Position numbers and translations under genes: made by a program. Under the pieces are notes generated by a model that was given only the letters and a program-made list of their open reading frames with translations, searched no databases and was not told the origin of the DNA. This document shows positions 8,496 through 16,234 of a stretch of DNA of 64,000 nt, one piece after another. The first letter of the stretch is position 1. Every line of letters starts with the position of its first letter. Source of the stretch: Clostridia bacterium (GTDB taxonomy: Bacteria > Bacillota > Clostridia > Christensenellales > CAG-917); NCBI GenBank assembly GCA_900763875.1, contig CAAFLX010000039.1, positions 1 to 64,000 of the forward strand, in the 5' to 3' direction.

Positions 8496-9119
8496 TCACA
8501 ACATACTTGTAACTTGCAAATATTTTCTGCGAATACTGTTTTGTCTGCGCCAAATTGTCGTGCGGTTGACGTTCAGTATTCTGCCTATTTGAAGCATTGT
8601 AAATCCTGCCATCAATATAGAAAGCGTTTCGTATTCTACGACGGTCAATTTCATTTTGGATATAAGCCCGTCAAAGGCGGTATAATCGTTCTTTTGCTCG
8701 TCGTCGAGTATTGTTTCGGGTTATGTCGTAATTCGTTCGTTAAGGCTAATTGTGTTGAGGATAGGACTTACGTAGTTTTTAGCCAAATATCTGTCGACAA
8801 CACTGAAACATGCTTGCTTTATAGTGATTTTTCTTCCTGTTTTAGAGTGGTAGGCATCGTCAAGGCTTTTGCCCATGTGTTGGCAAAGAAACAGCATTGC
8901 TTCTTGCGCTATTTCGTAGCCGTCGGAATAACGACTCATATCGTCGTCGGCACGGTTTATATCTCGTAACAGTCCTTTATAAAGATTATGCAAATCTTTA
9001 CCACCACGGACTATTACCGTTTTAATAGCACATAAGGCAATCACTTCACCCATACGTTGCACGTTTTCTGCCGAGATAACTTTGTCATTATCTAAAATAC
9101 CTTTTTGAAACTCTTTCAT
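8496..9119 (-). pseudogene. Sigma-factor-like helix-turn-helix protein, interrupted by an in-frame TAA
   Basis: The first part (132 codons, 9119-8721) starts MKEFQKGILDNDKVISAENV and stops at TAA (8721-8723). The same frame then runs on for 74 codons, beginning PETILDDEQKNDYTAF and including the helix-turn-helix AGFTMLQIGRILNVNRTTIW, to a TGA at 8496. Together they make a ~207-residue protein like the sigma-70-like regulators of Clostridia mobile elements. Without the second part the DNA-binding domain is lost. One nonsense mutation is the simplest explanation; stop-codon readthrough is less likely. The gene has an AGGTAAAGAAAA-type ribosome site. Confidence 0.65.
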
Positions 9120-9269
9120 TTTTCTTTACCTCCGAATGAATTCGCCTTTTCGGCAAACCCAGCCAAAGCACAAAGAAAAATGTTTTTTGATATATTTGCG
9201 CTTGGCAAAATCGGAAGTCAACGAACACGGAACAAATTGTTGCGTTGACGTCGGATTTAATTCCGTATA

Positions 9270-9313
9270 GCAAAAAAATAAAGCCAAGGTTGAAATCGTT
9301 CAACTTTGGCTTT
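9270..9313 (-). terminator. Intrinsic terminator between Rep 2 and the sigma-like pseudogene
   Basis: On the minus strand AAAGCCAAAGTTGAA pairs with TTCAACCTTGGCTTT and is followed by TATTTTTTT. It would end transcription coming from rep 2. The rest of 9120-9501 contains no gene I can support, only a 28-codon TTG frame after an AAAGGAG at about 9475. Confidence 0.75.
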
Positions 9314-9501
9314 GCTGAGGCATAGGAGTTTTCAGTAACAATTTTTCCCGTTTACTTTCGATTTTCTTTGTGCCACCAACTACCGCCGAAAAGGCGATAT
9401 ATTTGGAGGCTTATAATCTAAACTAAAAGAGTGTCCATAAAATGAAATAGCAACTGCTGTTTTCAAAATTTGTTACTCCTTTAATTTTATTTTTTAGATT
9501 T

Positions 9502-9652
9502 GTCTTTCGACGGGAAACGAAAAAACGAAAACGTATGCAAATTTTGCTTACATTTTAGTCTTAATTCTTTCTCGTCAAGGGTTGCGCCAAGCAATGCACT
9601 TTACCCTTGACGAAAAAGTCGTTTTCGTTTAACCTTTCCCGATCCGAAAGAC
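9502..9652. repeat. Nested palindrome downstream of Rep, copy 2
   Basis: It has the same architecture as 2166-2315: outer arms GTCTTTCG ... CGAAAGAC, inner CGTCAAGGGT / ACCCTTGACG, ending 4 bp before the rep stop codon region. Small indels relative to copy 1 break any reading frame while the stems survive, which favours a structural role. Confidence 0.75.
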
Positions 9653-9655
9653 TAA

Positions 9656-10570
9656 TTAGTTGCAATGCGGCAACTGCGATATAATTTCCTTGCTTACCTT
9701 TCCGAGAATTTCGCCCTCGTTGATACATGTGAAGTTATCGAAAAGCAACACTTTGCGGTCGTCAATTCCGAACGTGCATATAACATCTTCGTCCAAAACG
9801 TCCGAGCGGAAATAAGTCGGTAACTTTCCGCCATAGACTAAACGCTCGCCGGACTTTTCCATATACTTCGTTATGTATTTTGCCGCCTCGGAAATATCGT
9901 CTTGCGTGGCAATATCTTTGAAGTCGTTACGCCCGAATTGTTTCAGAAAGTGCGTGTTTTGGTATGTCGTTTGCATACGGTGGTTTCGCGTGTCGTAGTC
10001 TTTTACTTCTTCGAGTTTTCCTATCATTTTGCCGTCGGGGATATAGATGATACCGTGAAAATGCAGTCTGTTCGTATCTTCGCCTCGCTCCCATACTCCG
10101 ACGTATTTCCAACCGTTACGGGCAACAAGGTGTTTCAGAGTGTTAGATAACTTTTTGCGGAACGTTTCTTCGGTGTGAAGTTCGTTCGAGTAGGTAAAAG
10201 TTACGAAAAAATTCCATTCTTGCAAACGCAACTTTCGCATAAGCCTTACTTTGCGTTTAATGGCGTTGGTTTGCATTCGCTCGGTGTGGTTTTCAATGAA
10301 AGCGTTTAATTCGGCTTTGTCGGCAAAGTCATCTTTCAAAGCGGCTTTTATATGCGCCTTGCGTTCTCGCTTGGGTAACGACTGACTTTCTTTATATGCC
10401 GTTTCAAAGCGTTCTTTCGGGGTTTTGGGCGGCGTTACGTTTGCCGTCGATTGTTGTTTCATTTGTTTAACGGCGCGCCTTTTACAGCCTTTTCCGCTCG
10501 GAAACGCTCCTTGCGGTATTCCGACGTAATGACCGCCGTCAAAATAGATTTTCATATTTGCATAGTTCAT
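9656..10570 (-). CDS. Rolling-circle replication initiator-like protein (HUH Rep), copy 2
   Basis: This 304-residue paralogue has exactly the same length as the Rep at 2325-3239 and matches it throughout, including FFVTFTYSNELHTEETFRKK, the H-x-H motif in RLHFHGIIYIP, and the tyrosine motif KYITKYMEKSGER. The two differ at many scattered positions, so this is not a recent duplication; two related elements have probably accumulated side by side. The start at 10570 follows CAAGGAGT. Upstream lie a minus-strand terminator, a 50-codon gene and an origin-like repeat. The predicted role is single-strand nicking at an origin, with covalent attachment through a tyrosine. Confidence 0.85.
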   Translation of the reverse strand: MNYANMKIYFDGGHYVGIPQGAFPSGKGCKRRAVKQMKQQSTANVTPPKTPKERFETAYKESQSLPKRERKAHIKAALKDDFADKAELNAFIENHTERMQTNAIKRKVRLMRKLRLQEWNFFVTFTYSNELHTEETFRKKLSNTLKHLVARNGWKYVGVWERGEDTNRLHFHGIIYIPDGKMIGKLEEVKDYDTRNHRMQTTYQNTHFLKQFGRNDFKDIATQDDISEAAKYITKYMEKSGERLVYGGKLPTYFRSDVLDEDVICTFGIDDRKVLLFDNFTCINEGEILGKVSKEIISQLPHCN

Positions 10571-10608
10571 AGTTTTTACTCCTTGTGATTTAGATTTTTT
10601 TGTATGGC

Positions 10609-10665
10609 GAGAAAATAAAAAACGGCAGAATACGAAACACCATACAATTTCATACTCTGCCGTTT
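10609..10665 (-). terminator. Terminator or attenuator upstream of Rep 2
   Basis: On the minus strand AAACGGCAGA and TCTGCCGTTT form a stem around a ~25-base loop, followed by TTTTTTATTTT. It separates the 50-codon gene from rep 2 and could either end the former or attenuate the latter. Confidence 0.7.
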
Positions 10666-10853
10666 ACAGTTCGGTTTAATTACAATTCAATTCAGTTCAA
10701 TTCGGTTAGTTTAAGTCATAAATAGATTTCCGTTCAGTTCCTTTCGTTTCGTTTATGTTATCGCTTTTTTAGCGTTATTTTCTAATTTAATATTTTTCTA
10801 TTTACTCGGTTTTGTTTTATTTGGTTTTTTGTGTAATTTTTTCGGCTTTTAAG

Positions 10854-11006
10854 TCAGGTTTCGTTCTTGTTTTCGATTTGCGTTTGTTGGTGCAGTTCGA
10901 CTATCCTTGAAAAGATACTTTCAAAGAAAGTGCGTTTTTCGCCGTCGGTCAACGCCTCTAAATCAGGCTCGCCGACGGCTACGACTTTTAGGTTTGTTTG
11001 CAGCAT
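10854..11006 (-). CDS. Small hypothetical protein (50 aa)
   Basis: The frame starts at 11006 with a perfect AGGAGG eight bases upstream and encodes MLQTNLKVVAVGEPDLEALT, continuing to a Glu/Gln/Asn-rich tail ending ENKNET. It is acidic and mostly helical in appearance, with no known motif. It sits between the origin-like repeat and rep 2 on the same strand, a position typical of copy-number or accessory replication genes. No counterpart lies upstream of rep 1. The ribosome site is the main reason to accept it. Confidence 0.5.
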   Translation of the reverse strand: MLQTNLKVVAVGEPDLEALTDGEKRTFFESIFSRIVELHQQTQIENKNET

Positions 11007-11421
11007 TTTTTCGTCCTCCTTTTTTTGAAATAGATTTTATTACCCGAACTCGCAAGATTTCTGCGACTTCGAGAAAATAATATTTCGTAAATACGACAAA
11101 TCTTGTCGCCTTCACAAAAAAGGAATAGAAAAAGGACGTAATACGACCGTAAAATTTCGTATTTCGCCCTTAAAATGCCGCCTCCGACTCTGTTATTCAC
11201 GGGTGTAATACTTTTCGCTATCTGTCCTTACGCCGTTTGATAGTTAATTCGCTCCTGACTTAAAAAACTCGGCTTGCTATTTTTGCTATACGCCTTTGAC
11301 TATTCGATTGCGTTACAACTATACCACGGAAAATTGGCAAACACAAGGACATCTATGTGACCGAAATGTACCAAAATGTGATGTCGTTGTAACATCTACG
11401 ATTATATCATACACCGATAAG

Positions 11422-11788
11422 AAAGCGTGAATGGGTTGAAATAGGTTTTGCGTGGATTTTTTGACGTTTTCAGGGAGTAAAGTCATACTCGAACAGGACT
11501 GAAAAATGGTTTTTGCGGTAGTAAAAAGGACGGCGCAGGGAACCACCGCCCGAAACAAAACGCAACCGAAAACACTCGGAAGAAAGAAAAGGCACAAAAC
11601 TCAAAATTTAGCCGACGAGCGAAGAATTACGGGGCGATTCGCCAAGCGGTTTAGCGGCGAACGCCCCGTTTCGCTCGGCTTTGAGTTGACCTTTTTATCC
11701 GAGTTTAAGTGAGTTGTTTGGCGGGTGCTTGACCGCGCCGCGAAGCGGCGCGCTTGTATAAGTCAAGCACCCGCCAAAGTGCCATTTT
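11422..11788. repeat. ~370-bp origin-like repeat, copy 2
   Basis: It aligns end to end with 3466-3836. It contains the GGGGCGATTCGCC / GGCGAACGCCCC hairpin (about 11631-11667) and the terminal palindrome. Upstream, 11007-11421 has no gene; it repeats the short CTCGCAAGATT...TGCGACTTCGAG hairpin near 11049 that also occurs upstream of rep 1. Confidence 0.8.
11717..11778. repeat. Terminal palindrome, copy 2
   Basis: The outer arms TTTGGCGGGTGCTTGAC and GTCAAGCACCCGCCAAA enclose an inner stem CGCGCCG / CGGCGCG and the spacer CTTGTATAA. This is the most symmetrical copy. Confidence 0.9.
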
Positions 11789-11830
11789 GAAGTTTTTATA
11801 ATATTATTACTTGTTATAGCCCAAAAGAGA

Positions 11831-11859
11831 TTGAAAAAAAACACTTTTTATGATATAAT
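11831..11859 (+). promoter_or_regulatory. Promoter of the restriction-modification operon
   Basis: TTGAAA (11831-11836) and TATAAT (11854-11859) are 17 bp apart, placing the transcript start near 11866, 23 bases before the methyltransferase ATG. Confidence 0.7.
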
Positions 11860-11888
11860 AAATTAAAATTACTGTGGCTGGAGAGCAT

Positions 11889-12956
11889 ATGTCAAAAACT
11901 GTTTTTAGATTAGGAGAACTTTTTTGCGGACCAGGTGGTATTGCCTACGGAGCATTAAAAGCAAAAAGTTCAGATGGTCTATATAGTATTAAGCATGTTT
12001 GGGCGAATGATTATGACTATGACACTTGCGAAACATATAGGCACAATATATGTCCCGACAATCCTAATAGTGTTTATTGCTGTGATGTAAAACAATTGGA
12101 TATAAAAACCTTGGGAGATATTGATATATTTTGTTACGGCTTTCCGTGCAATAGTTTTTCTAATGTCGGAGAACATAAGGGGTTTGCAAATGAAAGGTTT
12201 GGACAATTATATTGGTTTGGAATTGAGGTCCTAAAAACTTATAAGCCTCTGTGCTTTATTGCAGAAAACGTTTCAGGCATTCGTTCTGCAGGTAGTGGCG
12301 ATTTTAAAATAATCTTAAACGATATGAGGGCTGCGGGTTATCGTTTAACTGTCAACCTATATAAGGCAGAAGAATATGGGATACCACAATTAAGACACAG
12401 AGTAATTATTGTCGGTATTCGCGATGATATTCCTGTCGTTTTTCGTGTGCCATCTCCTCAATTATTTTGTGACGAGGATATATCATCGGAAACAGCACTT
12501 TCAAATATTCCACCCTCTGCGCCCAATAATTCTATTAGAAAATTGTCAGAAAAAGTTATTAAAAGGCTATCGCTTATAAATCCAGGTGAAAACATTTGGC
12601 AAGCCGAGGAACGGCTTGGAAATGATTTTCCTCAAGATTTAAAAATTCATACGAAAACAAAAATTAGTCAAATATATAAAAAGTTACATCCTAAAAAACC
12701 TGCATATACAGTAACGGCGGCAGGCGGCGGAGGTACATATATGTATCATTGGACTAATCGAGAATTAACAAATCGAGAAAGAGCAAGACTTCAAACTTTC
12801 CCTGATGATTTTGAATTTCTAGGAAATTATAATAGCGTTAGAAAGCAAATCGGAATGGCTGTTCCTTGCAAACTTTCTGAAATAGTAATATCAGCATTGT
12901 TAAATTGTTTTGCAGGAATTCAATATCCATGGGTAAACCCTAATATGGAGGAATAA
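11889..12956 (+). CDS. DNA (cytosine-5-)-methyltransferase
   Basis: All the main C5-methyltransferase motifs are present. Motif I (AdoMet) is GELFCGPGG, motif IV with the catalytic Cys is GFPCNSFSNVG, motif VI is ENVSGIRS, motif VIII is PQLRHRVIIVG, and motif X-type RLQTFPDDF is near the C terminus. The protein is 355 residues long, normal for a type II enzyme. A GTG at 11874 extends it, but GGAG five bases before the ATG at 11889 supports that start. The next gene begins directly after the stop and encodes a nuclease, so this is the protective half of a type II restriction-modification system. It lies among mobile-element repeats and is AT-rich, consistent with acquired cargo. Confidence 0.93.
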   Translation: MSKTVFRLGELFCGPGGIAYGALKAKSSDGLYSIKHVWANDYDYDTCETYRHNICPDNPNSVYCCDVKQLDIKTLGDIDIFCYGFPCNSFSNVGEHKGFANERFGQLYWFGIEVLKTYKPLCFIAENVSGIRSAGSGDFKIILNDMRAAGYRLTVNLYKAEEYGIPQLRHRVIIVGIRDDIPVVFRVPSPQLFCDEDISSETALSNIPPSAPNNSIRKLSEKVIKRLSLINPGENIWQAEERLGNDFPQDLKIHTKTKISQIYKKLHPKKPAYTVTAAGGGGTYMYHWTNRELTNRERARLQTFPDDFEFLGNYNSVRKQIGMAVPCKLSEIVISALLNCFAGIQYPWVNPNMEE

Positions 12957-14021
12957 ATGATGGATATATCTGCAAACACTTTTATTTCATCAGGATTTGA
13001 TGAACCTGTATTATATGCTCCTGCAAGAGTGGATTCTACTCCTGCTTGTTCTGTTTTAAAAATTGTAACGGCGTTTACCGACTGTGATAGAATTTCGACT
13101 CACATGATAAAACTTTCTGAAGGGATAAAAAATAATAGGTTCATCAAAAACTTAAAAGTCGAAATCATATTGGGTATGACAAAGTCGAGTTTATCCAAGA
13201 AAAAACATGAGGATATTTGTAGACTATTACACTTTCTTAATGATTCAAGAGAAATGCCTAATATTACTTGCCGATATATTTGTAACGGAGCAGAAGTACA
13301 TTCAAAATTATATATATGGGAGCATTTTGGCGATAATGGAATAGAAATTCCAGAATTGGCTTATTGTGGCTCGTTAAACTATACAATGAATGCTTTTTAT
13401 AAGCGGCGAGAGATTGTAAATTTATGTGATGCGGAAAAAGCATTGCAATATTACTATAGTATTCTCCCCGACACCATTGATTGTTTCGATATAACCGCTT
13501 TAGATTTTTTGCGGAAAGTTATAAAAAGCAATGTCGAAGATTCTGACGAACCTGATAATTCAGAACGCGAATATTTACGTTATGACAAACAAACTCCCGT
13601 TGATACTTTACGGGTTTCGTTATTACGTTCAGATGGAAGTGATACAGGGTATGGTTCTGGTATAAATTGGGGAATACGTCCAAATGGAACAAAGCGCAAT
13701 AGGAATCAAGCATATATACCCTACAATAGAAATGATAAACGTGAAAATTTTTTCCCTGATAGGCTTACTCCAGACGATGAAAATTGTCCAATGTTCAAGG
13801 TAATAACAAAAGATTTTGGCTCTTTTCATATGAGAATGGCTCAAGCGGGGAATAAAGCACTGCATAGTGTCGAAAGTAATGCTATTTTGGGAGAATGGAT
13901 AAGAAAAAAACTTGGTGAGCCATCAGGGGCATATATAACAAAACAAATGCTCGATAATTATGGAAAAACATATGTAACTTTTAGAAAATATGCTGATGGT
14001 ACATACCTTCTTGACTTTTAG
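12957..14021 (+). CDS. PLD-type (NgoFVII family) type II restriction endonuclease
   Basis: This 354-residue protein starts directly after the methyltransferase stop, with its GGAG ribosome site inside the end of that gene, so the two are translationally coupled. The N-terminal half has a phospholipase-D-like fold with the H-x-K motif in EVHSKLYIW (about residue 115) and the following strand CGSLNYTMNAF. The C-terminal part should be a B3-like DNA-binding domain, as in NgoFVII/BfiI-type enzymes. Such nucleases dimerise to form one active site and need no metal. The name follows from the N-terminal motif and partner gene; target specificity cannot be read from sequence. Confidence 0.82.
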   Translation: MMDISANTFISSGFDEPVLYAPARVDSTPACSVLKIVTAFTDCDRISTHMIKLSEGIKNNRFIKNLKVEIILGMTKSSLSKKKHEDICRLLHFLNDSREMPNITCRYICNGAEVHSKLYIWEHFGDNGIEIPELAYCGSLNYTMNAFYKRREIVNLCDAEKALQYYYSILPDTIDCFDITALDFLRKVIKSNVEDSDEPDNSEREYLRYDKQTPVDTLRVSLLRSDGSDTGYGSGINWGIRPNGTKRNRNQAYIPYNRNDKRENFFPDRLTPDDENCPMFKVITKDFGSFHMRMAQAGNKALHSVESNAILGEWIRKKLGEPSGAYITKQMLDNYGKTYVTFRKYADGTYLLDF

Positions 14022-14033
14022 TATTCGATTTAC

Positions 14034-14082
14034 GTTACTAATGCGCCGCCACAAAAATAGCACTCGCAAGAGTGCTTTTTGT
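14034..14082. repeat. 49-bp direct repeat, left copy, with terminator
   Basis: It is identical at about 45 of 49 positions to 15899-15947. The first half contains CCGCCACAAA; the second half is an intrinsic terminator GCACTC-GCAA-GAGTGC-TTTTT. It follows the nuclease stop codon by 12 bp. The two copies bracket a three-gene cassette. Confidence 0.85.
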
Positions 14083-14098
14083 TTTGTCAAGAGAGATT

Positions 14099-14166
14099 CG
14101 GCGGCATATGTGCCGCCGGCAACATTGTTGCCGAACTCTTCGTTGCACGCTCCGTTTTGCGTGCAA
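14099..14166. other. Three consecutive hairpins
   Basis: Three stems lie almost end to end: CGGCGGCA/TGCCGCCG (14099-14118), CGGCAAC/GTTGCCG (14117-14133) and TTGCACGC/GCGTGCAA (14143-14166). With the terminator just before and the palindrome at 14227 just after, the 14060-14287 stretch has five hairpins and no gene. It may be a recombination or replication signal, or a structured RNA. Confidence 0.7.
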
Positions 14167-14226
14167 ATGGAAAAGCAAACATGATTAGTTTAGGTTTGAT
14201 TTTTTTTGCCGAGTTTTAGCGAGTTG

Positions 14227-14287
14227 TTTGGCGGGTGTTTGACCGCACCGCGAGGCGGTGCGCTTGTATAGTCAAGCACCCGCCAAA
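14227..14287. repeat. Terminal palindrome, copy 3 (solitary)
   Basis: The arms TTTGGCGGGTGTTTGAC and GTCAAGCACCCGCCAAA, inner stem CGCACCG/CGGTGCG and spacer CTTGTATA match copies 1 and 2. The preceding GAGTTTTAGCGAGTTG is also shared, but the rest of the 370-bp repeat and any rep gene are absent. Confidence 0.9.
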
Positions 14288-14320
14288 GTGCCAACGTATT
14301 GTTTTGCATATCTAATATAC

Positions 14321-14349
14321 TTGAAAATTATGTTTATTTGTGCTATAAT
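14321..14349 (+). promoter_or_regulatory. Promoter of the three-gene cassette
   Basis: TTGAAA (14321-14326) and TATAAT (14344-14349) with 17-bp spacing lie about 38 bp before the first ATG of the cassette. Confidence 0.7.
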
Positions 14350-14386
14350 AATTTTGTATTAAATTTTGCAAAGGAAATTTTATCAA

Positions 14387-15004
14387 ATGAATAAAGAAAC
14401 GATAGAAAATGTCAATACACAAAATACTGATGTTGGTTTCAGCTCTATTCATCTTGAAGCAGCACATAACATAACTATCAAAAGAGGGCTGTCTGTAAAA
14501 TGCAATGCGACATTTTCTGTAAATAATGACACATTATACATTGTGTCAGACAACGACAGCATAACTTTGGCTCTTCCGCAAGTATCTCTTGATACAGTGG
14601 AAATAGATACAACACATGATTCCGTTAAATGCGATGGCTTAACTTGTAATCAACTTACTATTTCGGCGGCGCATAATGTAACAATTGAAAATTCACAAAT
14701 CAATGAATGTGAAATATCAAGCGAATATGATTCTGTTCATATTATGCAATCTACCATAGACAACCTTATTATCAGTGCCGCACACAATGTTAGTGTCGAA
14801 GTAAATGAGTTTAGTAAAATTGATATCGAATCAAAGTATGACGGAGTAAAGATTAAATATAATGGCAATCAACTCGTGAATGTTGATTGCACTTCTACTT
14901 ATGGAACAGTAAAAGCAATTGGAGCATTTTATGGCGATGTTAATTGTGCTAAAAAGATTGTTATAAATGCGGCACATAGCATAAAATTGATTAGTGGAAA
15001 ATAG
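14387..15004 (+). CDS. Repeat protein of beta-solenoid type (AAHN repeats, DUF4097/GIN-like)
   Basis: The protein (205 residues from the ATG at 14387, which has AAAGGAAA upstream) has no signal peptide. It is built of recurring units: AAHNITIK, THDSVKCDGL, AAHNVTIENS, EYDSVHIM, AAHNVSVEV, KYDGVKIKY, TYGTVKAIG and AAHSIKLISG. AAHN-type and YDSV-type strands alternate every ~20 residues, as expected of a right-handed beta-solenoid such as the DUF4097/GIN putative-adhesin group. It has no catalytic motif and is probably a scaffold or binding protein in the cytoplasm. It overlaps or abuts the HEPN-like gene that follows. The family link is pattern-based and moderate. Confidence 0.65.
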   Translation: MNKETIENVNTQNTDVGFSSIHLEAAHNITIKRGLSVKCNATFSVNNDTLYIVSDNDSITLALPQVSLDTVEIDTTHDSVKCDGLTCNQLTISAAHNVTIENSQINECEISSEYDSVHIMQSTIDNLIISAAHNVSVEVNEFSKIDIESKYDGVKIKYNGNQLVNVDCTSTYGTVKAIGAFYGDVNCAKKIVINAAHSIKLISGK

Positions 15005-15020
15005 TGGGTTTGAAATAATT

Positions 15021-15392
15021 ATGATAAATGAATTATACAATTTATTTGGCGAAATATTTGAAACCGCACAATACATAGAATGGAATTTGGCGTTACTGAT
15101 TTGCAAATCGCAAAACACTAATATCGATAATATGTTTAATGATATGCAAGATATGACAATGGGGCAAGTTATTGGATATGCAAAGGATGCAAGACTGTTC
15201 AATGAAGATGACATTTGTGAATTAGAATATATTTTAGATAAACGCAATTATCTCGCACATCAATTTTTTAAGAAAAACGACATAGTAAAACACAATAAAA
15301 ATTACGCATTTTTAGAAAATAAAGTTGGAGAATTGCAAAATATTCTAACTCGTTTTCAGAATTTTAACAGAATTTTATCATCAAATACGTGA
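15021..15392 (+). CDS. HEPN-like small protein (RNX3H motif)
   Basis: This all-alpha protein (123 residues from the ATG at 15021; a GTG at 14994 would give 132 and overlap the previous gene) ends its core with LDKRNYLAHQFF. The RNYLAH segment fits the R-polar-x3-H signature of HEPN ribonucleases, here at the end of the predicted third or fourth helix as in that superfamily. HEPN proteins cut RNA in toxin-antitoxin, abortive-infection and CRISPR-associated systems. The start choice is uncertain because neither codon has a clear ribosome site. Context next to a restriction-modification pair favours defence, but the activity is inference. Confidence 0.6.
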   Translation: MINELYNLFGEIFETAQYIEWNLALLICKSQNTNIDNMFNDMQDMTMGQVIGYAKDARLFNEDDICELEYILDKRNYLAHQFFKKNDIVKHNKNYAFLENKVGELQNILTRFQNFNRILSSNT

Positions 15393-15435
15393 TAGTATTC
15401 GTCCGTCGATTTATTTATGATTAGGCAGGTGTTTT

Positions 15436-15882
15436 ATGAAAAAAAGATTTTCTATAATCTTATTATTACTTATTTTATGTTGTATAACTATTTTTTTTGT
15501 CGGCTGTGATGATAGTTCGGCAAATAACAATATAAAAGATAGTAACGAGAATTATTATAACATTGATTTGACAATGGATAATCATTGGAAGTTTTTAGAT
15601 TGGGACAAGCGAAACAATCAATTTACAGGAGTGCTATCGTATGCGTATTATGATAATGTTGTTATTACTTTACAAAGAAAAATAATTTCAGAATATACAA
15701 CAAATACATATAGCGAAAACTATACGATTGAATTGAATGCGGCTGGTTGTAAAACTTATTCTTTTACAGAATATACATTTGACCAAATTAAAGAATTGTT
15801 AAATCATACAGACTATTTAAGTTCTTATAGCAATGGAATCACAATAATCAATGTATCGGGCAAAGTGCAATTTTCAATTTAA
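15436..15882 (+). CDS. Small predicted lipoprotein (148 aa)
   Basis: The sequence begins with two lysines, a hydrophobic stretch (ILLLLILCCITIFF) and a lipobox FVGC, giving a lipid-anchored Cys at residue 24. The mature region is Asn/Asp/Tyr-rich and beta-like, and I recognise no family. AGGCAGG nine bases before the ATG supports the start. It is the third gene of the direct-repeat-bounded cassette and follows the HEPN-like gene by 43 bp. Its membrane location contrasts with the apparently cytoplasmic first two proteins. Confidence 0.7.
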   Translation: MKKRFSIILLLLILCCITIFFVGCDDSSANNNIKDSNENYYNIDLTMDNHWKFLDWDKRNNQFTGVLSYAYYDNVVITLQRKIISEYTTNTYSENYTIELNAAGCKTYSFTEYTFDQIKELLNHTDYLSSYSNGITIINVSGKVQFSI

Positions 15883-15898
15883 TTAAAATTCGTTTTAG

Positions 15899-15947
15899 GT
15901 TACTACTGCTCCGCCACAAATATTGCACTCGCAAGAGTGCTTTTTGT
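15899..15947. repeat. 49-bp direct repeat, right copy, with terminator
   Basis: It matches 14034-14082 with four differences and contains the same terminator GCACTC-GCAA-GAGTGC-TTTTT. It starts 17 bp after the lipoprotein stop codon. It is the last recognisable mobile-type repeat before the rho region. Confidence 0.85.
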
Positions 15948-15953
15948 ATAGAG

Positions 15954-15981
15954 AAAATGGCAACCAAGCGGTTGCCATTTT
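15954..15981. terminator. Bidirectional hairpin between the cassette and rho
   Basis: The perfect stem AAAATGGCAACC / GGTTGCCATTTT has T-runs on both sides, so it could serve either direction. Confidence 0.6.
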
Positions 15982-16093
15982 GTGTAGGTTTAAGTCTTAT
16001 CGACATCTTATGGAGTTTAGCTCACAGCGAGCAGATACAATGATTTGCAACTCCGATACGTACTGTTTTGAAAATTGAACAAGCTCTCAAAAA

Positions 16094-16234
16094 CTAATTT
16101 TTCTTCTCGTCCCTACGCTTGTCGTTTATCATTGCAAGGGCTTTTTCATCGATAAGCGTTATCACCTCACTATTTGCCGTTTCAAGCATTTGAGTGAGCG
16201 TGGATTTGAGGGAATGTTTTGCGCAAAAGTGCAT
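16094..16234 (-). CDS. Small hypothetical ORF (46 aa) at the island-rho junction
   Basis: The frame MHFCAKHSLKSTLTQMLETA continues to DKRRDEKKN and stop. It is helical and charged, with no clear ribosome site or family. It sits between rho and the last repeat and could be the remnant of a gene cut when the island arrived. The rest of 15982-16265 holds nothing I can support. Confidence 0.25.
   Translation of the reverse strand: MHFCAKHSLKSTLTQMLETANSEVITLIDEKALAMINDKRRDEKKN

Noticed and set aside
9395..9478. 28-codon TTG frame after an AAAGGAG site downstream of rep 2
   Set aside because: A good ribosome site is present, but the frame is very short and resembles no known protein.
14034..15947. 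tRNA 3'-end duplication (attL/attR) because CCGCCA resembles a tRNA-Ser acceptor end
   Set aside because: No T-arm or other tRNA part can be folded upstream of either repeat, so only the direct repeat itself is reported.
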